A program made the position numbers and the translations under genes. From an uncultured Spirochaetaceae bacterium (GTDB lineage Bacteria; Spirochaetota; Spirochaetia; Treponematales; Treponemataceae), in assembly GCA_902783155.1 (NCBI GenBank), contig CACZPR010000083.1, positions 1 through 53,215 on the forward strand: 53,215 bases of DNA, in the 5' to 3' direction. The notes under the pieces were generated by a model. That model had not been told where the DNA came from. It saw only the letters and a list, made by a program, of their open reading frames with translations, and did no database searches. Below, piece by piece: positions 52,920 to 53,215 of this stretch (position 1 is its first letter; each line of letters begins with the position of its first letter).

Positions 52920-53215
52920 CTAATTTTTCAAGGACAAAGCCGGACACACGCCGCCATTTGTCTTGTGGACGTAGTTGTCGTAGGAAGCGTCGCCACCGTA
53001 GTCCACGTAGCGCGCGCAATCACTACTGCGATAGTAAGGCGAGCGGAGCCACCACAAACCGCCGTCGCCAGCGGTTGCACTCTGCCATGCGCCGCTTGCC
53101 TTGGCAAAGTCAGTCGTCATGCGGATTCGTGAATTTCCGGTTCCGTATACATTGTACGCCGTAAATCCATAGCCTGTTGTCGTGGCTTCCTTTTCGCTCA
53201 GGAGGAAAATCTTGT
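52920..53215 (-). CDS. DUF6273 protein, C-terminal fragment cut by the window edge
   Basis: The open frame continues to the right edge without a start; only the last 97 codons are visible. KIFLLSEKEATT, TDFAKASG, GLWWLRSPYYRSSDCARYVD and GGVCPALSL match the DUF6273 domain, a C-lectin-like or surface-associated fold of gut bacteria. The segment between WWLRSP and GGV is dominated by NAC codons (TAC, GAC, AAC, CAC) and GC-rich compared with the window. The final residues are LKN. A terminator follows 33 nt later. An ATG at 53120 is internal and was rejected as the start. Confidence 0.72.
   Translation of the reverse strand, partial: KIFLLSEKEATTTGYGFTAYNVYGTGNSRIRMTTDFAKASGAWQSATAGDGGLWWLRSPYYRSSDCARYVDYGGDASYDNYVHKTNGGVCPALSLKN

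Overview
The window looks like chromosomal DNA of a gut- or rumen-type spirochaete, most likely Treponema. This rests on inference: the mix of spirochaete-style lipoproteins, a Bat (MoxR/DUF58/VWA) operon, CimA/LeuB and AHAS genes, a methyl-accepting chemotaxis protein, two glucanases and a DUF6273 surface protein. No rRNA or tRNA gene is visible and nothing in the window fixes the species.

Layout. 1-3.4 kb: an unrecognised partial gene, a RecQ-type helicase, a secreted DUF4097 protein and a small hypothetical gene. 3.5-9.6 kb: a two-gene AddB/AddA-like helicase-nuclease operon. 9.7-18.1 kb: branched-chain amino-acid genes (leuB, cimA, ilvB) mixed with a carboxyl methyltransferase, a membrane-anchored unknown protein, rnhA and an ATP-grasp ligase. 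18.1-24.6 kb: a chemoreceptor, an AraC regulator and a large, AT-rich surface lipoprotein. 24.6-27.3 kb: a MITE-like repeat and a lipoprotein GH16 glucanase with carbohydrate-binding modules. 27.4-34.9 kb: a complete type II CRISPR-Cas island (tracrRNA, cas9, cas1, cas2, 32 repeats and 31 spacers). It has no csn2 or cas4, so it is II-C by gene content. 35.1-40.2 kb: a GH5 glucanase, a membrane adenylate cyclase and tex. 40.2-42.4 kb: an FGE-like protein with a zinc ribbon, an ArsR-AraC fusion regulator and its likely target, a small HMA metal-binding protein. 42.5-50.1 kb: a seven-gene Bat/MoxR operon ending in an Smr-domain gene. 50.2-53.2 kb: a periplasmic solute-binding protein fused to a WD40-like propeller, and a DUF6273 protein cut by the right edge.

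The most interesting region is the CRISPR island. The repeat, in crRNA orientation, lies on the strand opposite the cas genes and carries a perfect TATAAT near its 3' end, as in self-promoting Neisseria-type arrays. A tracrRNA with an 18-bp anti-repeat, three hairpins and a terminator can be read upstream of cas9. Its promoter physically interlocks with the cas9 promoter. Two spacers (1 and 19) are near-complementary and differ only at synonymous third codon positions, so they appear to sample opposite strands of the same gene from two related invaders. The cas9-cas1 gap holds a perfect 18-bp-arm palindrome.

A second theme is promoter architecture. Several genes (the addB-like gene, ilvB, the adenylate cyclase, tex, possibly rnhA) have a sigma70-like -10 box only 6-9 nt before the start codon and no usable Shine-Dalgarno sequence, which predicts leaderless mRNAs. 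Other genes in the window have good Shine-Dalgarno sites, so two translation-start modes seem to coexist.
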